Of a stretch of DNA of 64,000 nt, positions 1-8,809 are shown piece by piece. The translations under genes and the position numbers were made by a program. Below the pieces are notes generated by a model. It saw only the letters and a program-made list of their open reading frames with translations, did not search any database and was not told where the DNA came from. The DNA is from Ferrimonas kyonanensis DSM 18153 (GTDB lineage: Bacteria; Pseudomonadota; Gammaproteobacteria; Enterobacterales; Shewanellaceae), in assembly GCF_000425405.1 (NCBI RefSeq), contig NZ_KE384364.1:110345-174344 (forward strand). Direction: 5' to 3'. The stretch's first letter is position 1; every line of letters begins with the position of its first letter.

Positions 1-1031
1 AAACACCGGTACTGAACATCTCCCAGTGCTGCCATTTTGTACTTGGGGATCGGGTTAACGGCCCGGTGGGCAAGGTCATCGACATTCTGTTTATGATTGG
101 CCTCATTGGTGGCGCCGCCACCTCATTGAGCCTGGGCGCCCCGGTGATTGCCGCCGGCATCAGTGTCCTGACCGGCATTCCCAATGGCCTGCAGCTGGAA
201 GTGCTGGTGCTGTTTTTGGTCACCGCGGTGTTCGGGATGAGTGCCTTTTTTGGCATTAAGCGCGGCCTGCGGGCCATGTCCGACATTAACGTGGTGCTGT
301 CGGTGGCACTGCTGGCGTTTGTGCTGCTGACCGGGCCGACGGTCTTCACCATGGAGATGGGGGTCAGCACCCTGGGGCGGGTACTGTCGAATTTCGTTGC
401 CATGGCCACCAATATGGATCCCATTGAAAACTGCGGCCTGATCTCCAACTGGACCGTGTTTTACTGGGCCTGGTGGGCCTCGTTTGCACCGTTTATGTCT
501 ATTTTTATTGCCAAAATATCCCGCGGCCGCACCGTCAAAGCCACCATACTGGTGACCCTGGTGGCCGCCTCCAGCGGCTGTGCCGCCTTCTACATCATCT
601 TCGGCAACTTTGGATTGCACCTGCAGCTGGCCGGTCAGTTGGACGTGGCCTCCCTGGTTACCCAGTTCAAAGGCGGCGAGGTGATCGTACGAATGGCCGA
701 GTTTCTGCCGTTAACGCCGCTGTTTATTGGCACCTTCTCACTGGTGTGTGGCATCTTCCTGGCCACCACTTATGATGCCGTCAGCTACGCCCTGTCCGCG
801 ACCACCACCGCCCACCTGACTCCGGACCAGGAGCCGGCCCGTTGGAATCGTCTGTTCTGGGCCTTCGTATTAAGCCTGCTGCCGCTGGGCATTATGGTGG
901 TCAACGGCCCGCTTGAGGTACTGCAGACCGCCACCATCATTTCGGGACTGCCGATCATGGGGGTCGTCACCCTGGGAATCGTCTCCTTTGTCAAAGAAGT
1001 GAAGGCCACCGGCTGGGCGCAATCTCGCTGA
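1..1031 (+). CDS. BCCT-family transporter, CaiT-like (5' end outside window)
   Basis: The frame is open from base 3, so the gene begins upstream of the window; about 342 C-terminal residues are visible out of the roughly 500-660 usual for betaine/carnitine/choline transporters. The family signature WTVFYWAWW followed by an ISRGRT loop is present, with many hydrophobic membrane segments. From memory of CaiT, two residues that replace sodium there (Arg262 and Met331) have counterparts: the Arg at codon 270-272 in a KRGLR motif, and the Met at 495-497 in an FMSIF motif. This suggests a sodium-independent carnitine/butyrobetaine-type exchanger in the inner membrane rather than a sodium-coupled betaine importer. 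A caiA homologue 2.2 kb downstream fits. Family confidence is high; substrate is inference. Confidence 0.85.
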   Translation, partial: TPVLNISQCCHFVLGDRVNGPVGKVIDILFMIGLIGGAATSLSLGAPVIAAGISVLTGIPNGLQLEVLVLFLVTAVFGMSAFFGIKRGLRAMSDINVVLSVALLAFVLLTGPTVFTMEMGVSTLGRVLSNFVAMATNMDPIENCGLISNWTVFYWAWWASFAPFMSIFIAKISRGRTVKATILVTLVAASSGCAAFYIIFGNFGLHLQLAGQLDVASLVTQFKGGEVIVRMAEFLPLTPLFIGTFSLVCGIFLATTYDAVSYALSATTTAHLTPDQEPARWNRLFWAFVLSLLPLGIMVVNGPLEVLQTATIISGLPIMGVVTLGIVSFVKEVKATGWAQSR

Positions 1032-1046
1032 TTCCCCCCCCCTTGT

Positions 1047-1081
1047 CGCCGGAATCCGGGCTCTGCTACTGGATTCCGGCG
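1047..1081 (+). terminator. Stem-loop after the BCCT gene
   Basis: Eleven perfect base pairs (CGCCGGAATCC with GGATTCCGGCG) enclose a 13-nt loop, 16 nt after the transporter stop codon. No T-run follows, so it may be a mRNA 3'-end protecting hairpin or a weak terminator rather than a classical intrinsic one. Confidence 0.5.
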
Positions 1082-1200
1082 CACGACCCAGTATCATAGG
1101 CGCCATTCCAATGACGCTCGCCAGCACGCTGGGGAACTCCGGAGTCAACCACCGGAGCCGGCCTGACTGGCACTGATTGATTTTTGATATAGGAAACTCC

Positions 1201-2865
1201 ATGGCACAGTTCATCTATTCCATGCTCAGAGTGGGTAAGGTGGTTCCACCTAAGCGCCACATCCTCAAAGACATCTCACTCTCGTTCTTTCCCGGCGCCA
1301 AGATCGGCGTACTGGGTCTGAACGGTGCCGGTAAGTCCACCCTGCTGCGGATCATGGCCGGCGTCGACACCGAGTTTGAAGGGGAAGCCCGGCCGATGCC
1401 CGGCATCAATGTCGGCTACCTGCCTCAGGAACCGCAGATGGATCTGGAAAAGACCGTCCGCGAAGTGGTCATGGAAGCGGTCAGCGACGTGGCCGGCGCC
1501 ATCGCCCGCCTCAACGAGGTGTACGACGCCTATGCCGCCGAAGACGCCGACTTTGATGCTCTGGCCAAGGAGCAGGGTGAACTGGAAGCGCTGATCGACG
1601 CCAAAGACGGCCACAACCTGGATAACGCCCTGGAGCGCGCCGCCGATGCCATGCGCCTGCCAGAGTGGGACGCCAAAATTAAGGTGCTGTCCGGTGGTGA
1701 ACGCCGCCGGGTGGCCCTGGCCCGTCTGCTGCTGGAAAAGCCGGACATGCTGCTGCTGGACGAACCCACCAACCACCTGGACGCCGAGTCCGTAGCCTGG
1801 CTGGAACGCTTCCTGGAAGAGTACCCGGGTACCGTGGTGGCCATTACCCACGACCGTTACTTCCTCGATAACGCCGCCGGCTGGATTCTGGAACTGGATC
1901 GTGGCGAAGGGATTCCGTGGGAAGGCAACTACTCCTCCTGGCTGGAACAGAAAGAGGCCCGTCTGGAGCAGGAAGCCGCTCAGGAAAAGGCACACATGAA
2001 GTCAATCCAGAAAGAGCTGGAGTGGGTGCGCCAGAACCCCAAAGGCCGTCAAGCCAAGAACAAGGCCCGTCTGAACCGCTTCGAAGAGTTAAACAACACC
2101 GACTATCAGCGCCGTAACGAAACTAACGAGCTGTTCATTCCGCCGGGTGAGCGTCTGGGTGACAAGGTGCTGGAGGTCAATAACCTGACCAAGTCCTACG
2201 ACGGTCGGGTGCTGATCAACGATCTGTCGTTTTCCGTTCCCAAGGGGGCCATCGTCGGCATCATCGGTGCCAACGGTGCCGGTAAATCGACCCTGTTCCG
2301 CATGCTCAACGGCAGCGAAAGTGCCGACAGCGGCAGCATCGAACTGGGCGACACCGTCAAGATCGCCTCCGTGGATCAGTTCCGTGACTCCATGGACGAC
2401 AGCAAAACCGTGTTCCAGGAGCTGTCCGGTGGCCAGGACATTCTCAAGATTGGCAGCTTTGAAATTCCGTCCCGAGCCTACGTCAGCCGCTTTAACTTCA
2501 AAGGCACCGACCAGCAGAAGCGCGTCGGCGAGTTGTCCGGTGGTGAACGCGGCCGTCTGCACCTGGCCAAGCTGCTGCAGGCCGGCGGTAACATGCTGCT
2601 GTTGGATGAGCCCACCAACGACCTGGATATCGAAACCCTGCGGGCACTGGAAAACGCCCTGCTGGAATTCCCTGGCTGTGCCATGGTGATCTCCCACGAC
2701 CGTTGGTTCCTCGATCGCATCGCCACCCACATCCTCGACTACCGGGATGAGGGGCAGGTTAACTTCTACGAAGGCAACTACAGCGAATACCGCGAGTGGA
2801 TGAAGAAGACCCATGGCGCCGACGCCCTGGAGCCGCATCGCATCAAGTACAAGCGCATCGACTGA
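1201..2865 (+). CDS. ettA: Energy-dependent translational throttle protein EttA (ABC-F ATPase)
   Basis: A 554-aa ABC-F protein nearly collinear with E. coli EttA (555 aa), a cytoplasmic ATPase that binds the ribosomal E site and gates the first elongation steps according to ATP/ADP. Two ABC domains are visible: Walker A GLNGAGKST at residues 39-47, signature LSGGERRR, then a charged linker (about 240-310), and a second domain with GANGAGKST and LSGGERGR. The start at MAQFIYSM matches the family and has AGGAA about 6 nt upstream; an in-frame ATG at 1177 is less likely. It lies in the conserved ettA-radA-serB neighbourhood, though nadR is absent between ettA and radA. Confidence 0.96.
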   Translation: MAQFIYSMLRVGKVVPPKRHILKDISLSFFPGAKIGVLGLNGAGKSTLLRIMAGVDTEFEGEARPMPGINVGYLPQEPQMDLEKTVREVVMEAVSDVAGAIARLNEVYDAYAAEDADFDALAKEQGELEALIDAKDGHNLDNALERAADAMRLPEWDAKIKVLSGGERRRVALARLLLEKPDMLLLDEPTNHLDAESVAWLERFLEEYPGTVVAITHDRYFLDNAAGWILELDRGEGIPWEGNYSSWLEQKEARLEQEAAQEKAHMKSIQKELEWVRQNPKGRQAKNKARLNRFEELNNTDYQRRNETNELFIPPGERLGDKVLEVNNLTKSYDGRVLINDLSFSVPKGAIVGIIGANGAGKSTLFRMLNGSESADSGSIELGDTVKIASVDQFRDSMDDSKTVFQELSGGQDILKIGSFEIPSRAYVSRFNFKGTDQQKRVGELSGGERGRLHLAKLLQAGGNMLLLDEPTNDLDIETLRALENALLEFPGCAMVISHDRWFLDRIATHILDYRDEGQVNFYEGNYSEYREWMKKTHGADALEPHRIKYKRID

Positions 2866-2871
2866 TCCCCC

Positions 2872-2893
2872 AAGGGCCGCCACGGCGGCCCTT
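2872..2893 (+). terminator. ettA: Hairpin after ettA
   Basis: A 10-bp GC-rich inverted repeat (AAGGGCCGCC / GGCGGCCCTT) starts 7 nt after the ettA stop. It has a tiny loop and no downstream T-run, so termination strength is uncertain. Confidence 0.55.
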
Positions 2894-3268
2894 GCTCCTC
2901 TCCAATAACCACAAACTAGATTTATCCCATTGTTTTAACTGAACAACTTTCAAATCAGCACTCCCCCTCTCTGACCGAAATATCTTGCCATTAGCAAACA
3001 GAAATCCAATCTGAGTTCACCTGTCACGACCATGAAAGTGTTATGCTAGTGCTCTGAATCGATCACTGCCGTCGTCACGTCGATGACGGTTCCTTACCTC
3101 GTCCGCTTCGTCCAACACCAGACAGGCCGATGCTAACCGCCCGTCTCAGATCGGTACCCGGACGCCGATGTAAGGGGATCAACCTGAATTTGGAAGCCTG
3201 TGACTCCCCGGCACAGCCCCAGGAATGGACACCTCGCTTCCCTCGATTGCTTTAGCGGTGAATGACAT
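2894..3268 (+). promoter_or_regulatory. Intergenic region and long leader of caiA
   Basis: This 375-nt stretch has no credible gene. An extended -10 (TG-T-TATGCT, 3039-3047) without a good -35 would give a leader of about 215 nt. The leader contains CCGAT (3127-3131), ATCGG (3150-3154) and CCGAT (3165-3169), so the middle element can pair with either flank, and GGGGA (3174-3178) can pair with TCCCC (3205-3209). This could be a regulatory leader or chance. A GGTG about 8 nt before the ATG at 3269 may be the ribosome-binding site. I found no convincing CRP or FNR site. Confidence 0.35.
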
Positions 3269-4405
3269 ATGAACTACAGACTGACCCACGAACAAGAGCT
3301 GTTTGTCCAAGGGGTACGCAACCTGATGGAACGGGAAAACTGGGAACCCTATTTTGCGGAATGCGATGACACCAACACCTATCCGGAGCGGTTCGTCAAA
3401 GAGTTGGCGAACATGGGCCTGGACAGTCTGCTGCTGCCCGAGGAACACGATGGTTTTGATGCCGGCTTGCTGACCCTGACCGTGATCTGGGAAGAGCTGG
3501 GCCGCCTTGGCGCCCCCACCTACGTGCTGTATCAGATGGCCGGTTTCTCCACCTTCCTGCGGGAAGGTTCCGAAGAGCAGATCAACAAGCTTCTGGCGCT
3601 CAGGGGCACCGGCAAACAGATGTGGAACTCAGCCATTACCGAGCCGGGGGCCGGCTCTGACGTGCGCAGCCTGCAAACCAGCTATCTGCGTAAGAACGGC
3701 AAGATCTACCTCAACGGCAGCAAGTGCTACATTACCAGTGCCGCCGGCGCCGCCTACCTGGTGGTGATGGCCAAAGACGCCACTTCAATGACGCCGGTGT
3801 TCTCCGAGTTCTTTGTCGACATGAGCAAGCCTGGCATCAGCGTCACGCCACTGCCTAAGCTGGGCCTGAAGATGGACAGTTGCTGCGAGGTGGAGTTTGA
3901 CCAGGTGGAACTGGAGGAGAGCGACCTGTTTGGTACCGAAGGCAACGGCTTCGAACGGGTCAAGGAGGAGTTCGACCTGGAACGCTTCCTGATCGCCTGC
4001 ACCAACTACGGCAGCGCCTACTGCGCCTTTGAAGATGCCGCCCGCTACGCCAATAAGCGAGTCCAGTTTGGCCAGCCCATCGCCCGGACCCAGTTGATTC
4101 AGGACAAATTTGCCCAGATGGCCATCAACCTGAACAACATGAAAAACATGCTGTATCAAACCGCCTGGAAAGCCGACAACGGCATGATGACCGCCGGTGA
4201 TGCCGCCATGTGCAAACTCTACTGCGCCAAAGCCGCCTTCGAGGTGGTGGACGAGGCGATGCAGGTCTTTGGCGGCTCGGCCATTACCGGTGAGCACCGC
4301 ATCAGCCGCTTCTGGCGCGATCTGCGGGTGGACCGGGTCTCTGGAGGTTCGGAAGAGATGCAGCGACTGACACTGGGGCGGGCGGTGCTCAAAGAGTACG
4401 CCTAA
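3269..4405 (+). CDS. caiA: Crotonobetainyl-CoA reductase (acyl-CoA dehydrogenase family, CaiA)
   Basis: The 378-aa protein is collinear with E. coli CaiA (380 aa), an FAD-dependent enzyme that reduces crotonobetainyl-CoA to gamma-butyrobetainyl-CoA in anaerobic carnitine respiration using electrons from FixABCX. Diagnostic stretches include [32 protein letters not shown] and [20 protein letters not shown]; the last is the usual C-terminal acyl-CoA dehydrogenase signature region. Other cai and fix genes are not in the window except the CaiT-like transporter on the other side of ettA, so the pathway here is split or incomplete. A related acyl-CoA dehydrogenase with another substrate is possible, but the match is close throughout. 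Confidence 0.88.
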   Translation: MNYRLTHEQELFVQGVRNLMERENWEPYFAECDDTNTYPERFVKELANMGLDSLLLPEEHDGFDAGLLTLTVIWEELGRLGAPTYVLYQMAGFSTFLREGSEEQINKLLALRGTGKQMWNSAITEPGAGSDVRSLQTSYLRKNGKIYLNGSKCYITSAAGAAYLVVMAKDATSMTPVFSEFFVDMSKPGISVTPLPKLGLKMDSCCEVEFDQVELEESDLFGTEGNGFERVKEEFDLERFLIACTNYGSAYCAFEDAARYANKRVQFGQPIARTQLIQDKFAQMAINLNNMKNMLYQTAWKADNGMMTAGDAAMCKLYCAKAAFEVVDEAMQVFGGSAITGEHRISRFWRDLRVDRVSGGSEEMQRLTLGRAVLKEYA

Positions 4406-4512
4406 CACCGTGTTCAAAGGGTGACCGGGTTGGCGATTCTGCGGCCTGGTTGCTGTTTCTGCTCTGAAGTTAACCCTATACTCAGGGTATCGACATCAGG
4501 AGCACGAAACCG

Positions 4513-4866
4513 ATGGAAGAACGGCGACACTTTACCCGGGTGCAATTTATGGGGCCGGCATTATTGTGGCAGGGCCAACGGCAGTGGTCGACCCGAGTGC
4601 TGGATCTCAGCCTGCACGGCATTCTGTTGGCCAGACCCGAAGGGATGACCGTAGAACTGAATCAGACCATGACGGTGCATGTGCCGCTCAGCGACACCGT
4701 CACCATCGAGATGCAGGGCGCAATCCAACGGATCAACGCCCAATCGCTGGGGCTGGTGTGGGACAACATCAACGTCGACAGCCTGATCCATCTACGCCGG
4801 CTCATCGAGCTGCACAGCCCCACCTCCATCGACAAGGAGTTGGAAGAGCTGTGGATGGAGATCTGA
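4513..4866 (+). CDS. Small PilZ-domain protein, putative cyclic-di-GMP receptor
   Basis: A 117-aa protein consisting almost entirely of one PilZ domain. Both c-di-GMP binding motifs are intact: RRHFTR at residues 4-9 (RxxxR) and DLSLHG at 31-36 ([D/N]xSxxG). No signal peptide or membrane segment is visible, so it is probably a cytoplasmic adaptor binding the second messenger. The gene is preceded by AGGAG with suitable spacing. It is separated from caiA by about 100 nt and converges on radA, across which lies a much larger PilZ protein. The specific output is unknown. Confidence 0.85.
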   Translation: MEERRHFTRVQFMGPALLWQGQRQWSTRVLDLSLHGILLARPEGMTVELNQTMTVHVPLSDTVTIEMQGAIQRINAQSLGLVWDNINVDSLIHLRRLIELHSPTSIDKELEELWMEI

Positions 4867-4908
4867 ACCCCCTCTGCCGCCGCCAAAACGCTTCGGGCCA
4901 GATCGACG

Positions 4909-6276
4909 TCAAATCGCTTCCAGCGCCTGCTCCAACTTAGTCACCCCGATCACCTCCATGCCGGCGATCGGCTGCCGAGGCACATTGCCTTTCGGCACGA
5001 TGGCGCGGGTAAAGCCATGCTTGGCGGCTTCATTGAGGCGCTCACCGCCGTTGGGTACCGGCCGAATCTCACCGGACAAGCCCACTTCACCAAACACCAC
5101 CAAATCTCTGGGCAAGGCATGATCCCGAAAACTGGAGACCATCGCCAACAACAGGCTGAGATCGGCACCGGTTTCGGTGACCTTGACGCCGCCCACCACA
5201 TTGGCAAACACATCCTGATCGGACATCTGCAGGCCGCCATGACGGTGCAATACCGCCAGCAACATCGCCAGCCGGTTCTGCTCCAGTCCAACGGCAATCC
5301 GTCTGGGATTGCCCAACTGGCTGTGATCCACCAGCGCCTGCAGCTCCACCAGCAGCGGCCGGGTTCCCTCCCAGATCACCAGCACCACCGAGCCCGGTGC
5401 CTGCTCCTCACCGCGAGACAGGAAAATCGCCGACGGGTTGGCCACCTCTTTCAGCCCCTGACCGGTCATGGCAAAGACCCCCAGTTCATTGACGGCACCA
5501 AAGCGGTTTTTGTGACTGCGCATGGTGCGGAAACGGGAATCGCCTTCGCCATCGAGCAGCACCGAGCAGTCGATGCAGTGCTCCAACACCTTAGGCCCGG
5601 CCAAGGAGCCGTCTTTGGTAACGTGGCCCACCAGGAACATGGCAACGTTATTCTGCTTGGCGAAGCGGGTGAGATAGGCGGCGCTCTCCCGCACCTGGGC
5701 CACGCTGCCCGGTGCCGACTGGACGTCGGCCATGTGCATCACCTGAATGGAGTCGATCACCATGATCGCCGGTTTCTCTTTCTCGGCGATGTGGCAGATC
5801 TGCTCCACCGAGGTTTCCGACAGCATTTTCAGCTTATCGGTGGGCAACGCCAGCCGGTTGGCCCGCATCGCCACCTGCTGCAGCGACTCCTCACCGGTCA
5901 CATAAATGGCGTTCATGCCCTGGGACAGCCTGCACATGGTCTGCAGCAGCAGCGTCGACTTACCGGCCCCCGGGCTGCCCCCAATCAGGATGGCCGAGCC
6001 GGGAACGATGCCGCCGCCGAGCACCCGATCCAACTCACTGAAGCCACTACTGAAACGAGGCAACTCTTCCAGGTTGATCTCATTGAGCAACTGCACTCCG
6101 GCTGACGCGGCATCGCCGGCATAGCCGCTGAAACGATCGCTGCGCCCTTTGCTTGTCGCCCCCAGACGCACCTCCGTCAGGGTATTCCAAGCGCCACACG
6201 CGTTGCACTGCCCCTGCCAACGCGGATGATCGGATCCACAGTCGTTGCACACGTATGCCGATTTCGCCTTTGCCAT
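4909..6276 (-). CDS. radA: DNA repair and recombination protein RadA
   Basis: A 455-aa RadA/Sms, a RecA-like hexameric ATPase that promotes branch migration and processing of recombination intermediates. The N-terminal C4 zinc finger (CNDC ... CNAC, residues 10-27), Walker A GGSPGAGKST (about 99-108), the RadA-specific KNRFG motif and the C-terminal Lon-like domain are all present. The start at MAKAKSAYVC follows the family; an upstream in-frame start four codons earlier is disfavoured. It is divergent from the large PilZ gene, with both starts in a 180-nt interval. Confidence 0.97.
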   Translation of the reverse strand: MAKAKSAYVCNDCGSDHPRWQGQCNACGAWNTLTEVRLGATSKGRSDRFSGYAGDAASAGVQLLNEINLEELPRFSSGFSELDRVLGGGIVPGSAILIGGSPGAGKSTLLLQTMCRLSQGMNAIYVTGEESLQQVAMRANRLALPTDKLKMLSETSVEQICHIAEKEKPAIMVIDSIQVMHMADVQSAPGSVAQVRESAAYLTRFAKQNNVAMFLVGHVTKDGSLAGPKVLEHCIDCSVLLDGEGDSRFRTMRSHKNRFGAVNELGVFAMTGQGLKEVANPSAIFLSRGEEQAPGSVVLVIWEGTRPLLVELQALVDHSQLGNPRRIAVGLEQNRLAMLLAVLHRHGGLQMSDQDVFANVVGGVKVTETGADLSLLLAMVSSFRDHALPRDLVVFGEVGLSGEIRPVPNGGERLNEAAKHGFTRAIVPKGNVPRQPIAGMEVIGVTKLEQALEAI

Positions 6277-6457
6277 TATGTCCCTCAAGCGCTGCTCTTA
6301 ACCTTGTCTTCTGGCTGGATTTCGGCCCTCTCTGCTCTTACCACTGCACCAAAGCAGGCAAAAACTGAGAGCCAACCAACCGCTTATGCATCGGATTATA
6401 TACGGCAACCGCCTGAGGGGTTACACTCTAGCGATCAGAAGGTTGAATTTTGTTCCC

Positions 6458-8809
6458 ATGGAAGACCATAACGATCTTATAAATCAGCTCATTCCATTAC
6501 TGCAAGACGCCAGTTTTGACAGCCTGCTCGACCAGGCAACGTCCCACCTCAGCAGCTCCGACCGCTTTCTTGTCCGCATGGAGTTACGGCGGCTGAATCA
6601 GGATTGCCAACGGAAAATCGACCTGAGCGGCCACTGTGCCCAGGAGACCCGCGAGGTGGAGATCTGTGGGGTCAGCCACCGCCTGGATGAAGAGGCCGAG
6701 CAGTTTTTGCAGCAGCAGATCGAGCTGTATGAGGGGCGCTATACCGTCGGGGCATACGAGGCGCTGCTGGAGTCCCTCAAGCCCGACAGCAACGACCCGG
6801 CCCCCCTCGACTCAGACAGCGACCAACCGGCCCGGCCGCCGCGCATGGACCTGTTGCCCATGGGGCATTACATTCGCCGTCGGGAAACCCGCCACACCTT
6901 CTCATCGCCCATCACCCTGTGGCAGCCCAATGGCGCACCGGTTTCCGGACGCACTCAGGATGTATCGATTCGGGGTGCCAAGATTAAAACCCAGCGCCCC
7001 TGGGTACTGGATCCGGCCCAGCCGGTGATTGTCAGCTTCACCGAGATCGCCAGTGAGTTCACGGTGCCGGAACTCAAACACGGCGTCAGCTACCAGGTGA
7101 TCGACACCCAGCCGGCCGACGATCACACCCAGATACGGCTGAGACGGGTGGACAATACCCCCAGCCTGGATCAGACCTTTGAGCGGATTCTCAGTGTCAG
7201 TCGATTGCGAACCCGCCCCGAGCTCAACCATCTGCTGTCTACGGCCAAAAGTCGTGGCTATGAGCGCCAGTACCTGCCACGATTGGCGTCGGTTCCCATA
7301 GCCATGTCACTGAAAAACGGCAAATTGCAGCCGTCCATGGCGCTGCAAACCGAATCCAACCGCAACCACCTGAATTACTGGCTGGATGAACGTGGCCACA
7401 GCCAACTGTGCTCGGCCCTCACCGAGGAGCGTCTGGCCAGGCAACTCAAGCACCCTGGCGAACTGGCTCACCAGTTGTTGTTCAGCTTTGTCCACCACCA
7501 TGACAACCACAAGCTGTTCTTCTCGGCGACCCTGTTTGAACTGGAGCGGCAGCAGATGAGCGCCTGCTTCTTCAAACACGCCAGCCGCAAGAGCGGATTC
7601 CGGGTGCACCGTGTTAACCTGCATGCCATCAGTGAGCGGGATAAAGAGTGGGCCAGTCATTCGCCGGTCAACGGCCGCCCCAGCGACGCCCTGGTACGGC
7701 AGCAGATCAACGGCATGTCGCTGTTGGTGCATCTGAGCAGCCAGGCCCCTGGCGACCACAGCGGCTTTGCCGACTACGACTCCGACTGCCACATCAACCA
7801 GCTGCGCCAGTTTGGCCAGAAGCGAGTGTCAGACATGGATCCTCGCCCCCTGCCCTGCCAACAACAGGAGCTACGGCGAGAGCCTCGTTTCTCGCTGCAA
7901 ACCCGAGTGCTGGTCACCCACAAGCGCGATGAGATGGTGGCCCTGTCGGTGGATGTGTCACCGCGAGGGCTGAGGCTGGATATGGAGCAGACGGTGGACC
8001 TGCCGCTGCATGACACCCTCAAACTGGAGTTTCCCGAGCTGCAGCCACTGGCCGGCAAGCTGAAGTTGAAACAGCTGCCCTATGAGCTGGTGCGCAGCCA
8101 GCAGGACGGCAAGACCCTGCACCTGAAAGCGGTGGAGGACGAACCGCACTCCGGAGTGGTATTCCTGTCTCACCTGCTGAGTCAGAACCGGGATAAGATG
8201 GTGCAGGTCGGCAGCCAGATTCAACATCGTCAGCTGCTGGAAGGGGTCAAGAACTTGGTGCTAAAGCGCTTGTACTCTCTGCCGTTTTTCATTCACAAGC
8301 GCCAAAGCAAGCTGCACGCCAACCTGGCTGGCAACAGCCTGCTGCCCAGCCCGGCGCTGCAGTCGCTGACCGACCTGCACGGCCTCAACCTCGACGCCAT
8401 CCTCAACAATGAGGTGGTGCACACTCAGTACGACCACATGGCCCGCAGCCGCAACGAGGAGCCGGCCTGGCAGTCGACTCTGGTGCTGCACTGGCCACCG
8501 GAGCGGGACCAGCGCCAGGTGTGGGCTTTGTCTGAGATTGGCAACTCTGATCAGGTTCGGCTCAAGCTGGCCCAATTGCATGGCGACGGGCACCTCAAGG
8601 TCGTCAGCCTACAGCTGGACCGGGCACAGAAACCGGATCTGGATTACTTGCAGGCCGAACTGGCCGCCATCAGCACCCACGCCCTGCACCGGGCCAAAGA
8701 GCTGGAAGAGATGCTGTGGCAGATCGCGGTCATCGGTGAACTGCGGGACATCACCCCTGAGTTTCTGCTGCAATATCGCCTGCCCATTGAGGCTGCTGCA
8801 ACCAGCTAA
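6458..8809 (+). CDS. Large tandem PilZ-domain protein
   Basis: A 783-aa soluble protein with two PilZ motifs far apart: RRRETR at residues 140-145 with DVSIRG at 168-173, and RREPRF at 473-478 with DVSPRG at 499-504. The regions between and after the domains, including a helical C-terminus, match nothing I recognise. No transmembrane segment or GGDEF/EAL domain is visible. It is probably a c-di-GMP-responsive regulatory protein. ATG 6458 is chosen; AGAAGG lies 15 nt upstream, which is long, and an in-frame ATG at 6386 would add 24 residues. The 3' end overlaps the convergent hydrolase gene by 59 nt. Confidence 0.85.
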   Translation: MEDHNDLINQLIPLLQDASFDSLLDQATSHLSSSDRFLVRMELRRLNQDCQRKIDLSGHCAQETREVEICGVSHRLDEEAEQFLQQQIELYEGRYTVGAYEALLESLKPDSNDPAPLDSDSDQPARPPRMDLLPMGHYIRRRETRHTFSSPITLWQPNGAPVSGRTQDVSIRGAKIKTQRPWVLDPAQPVIVSFTEIASEFTVPELKHGVSYQVIDTQPADDHTQIRLRRVDNTPSLDQTFERILSVSRLRTRPELNHLLSTAKSRGYERQYLPRLASVPIAMSLKNGKLQPSMALQTESNRNHLNYWLDERGHSQLCSALTEERLARQLKHPGELAHQLLFSFVHHHDNHKLFFSATLFELERQQMSACFFKHASRKSGFRVHRVNLHAISERDKEWASHSPVNGRPSDALVRQQINGMSLLVHLSSQAPGDHSGFADYDSDCHINQLRQFGQKRVSDMDPRPLPCQQQELRREPRFSLQTRVLVTHKRDEMVALSVDVSPRGLRLDMEQTVDLPLHDTLKLEFPELQPLAGKLKLKQLPYELVRSQQDGKTLHLKAVEDEPHSGVVFLSHLLSQNRDKMVQVGSQIQHRQLLEGVKNLVLKRLYSLPFFIHKRQSKLHANLAGNSLLPSPALQSLTDLHGLNLDAILNNEVVHTQYDHMARSRNEEPAWQSTLVLHWPPERDQRQVWALSEIGNSDQVRLKLAQLHGDGHLKVVSLQLDRAQKPDLDYLQAELAAISTHALHRAKELEEMLWQIAVIGELRDITPEFLLQYRLPIEAAATS

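Noticed and set aside
3050-3268. Cobalamin riboswitch in the caiA leader
   Set aside because: GATGTAAGGGGA recalled the B12-box region, but the GCCACTG and terminal consensus segments are missing.
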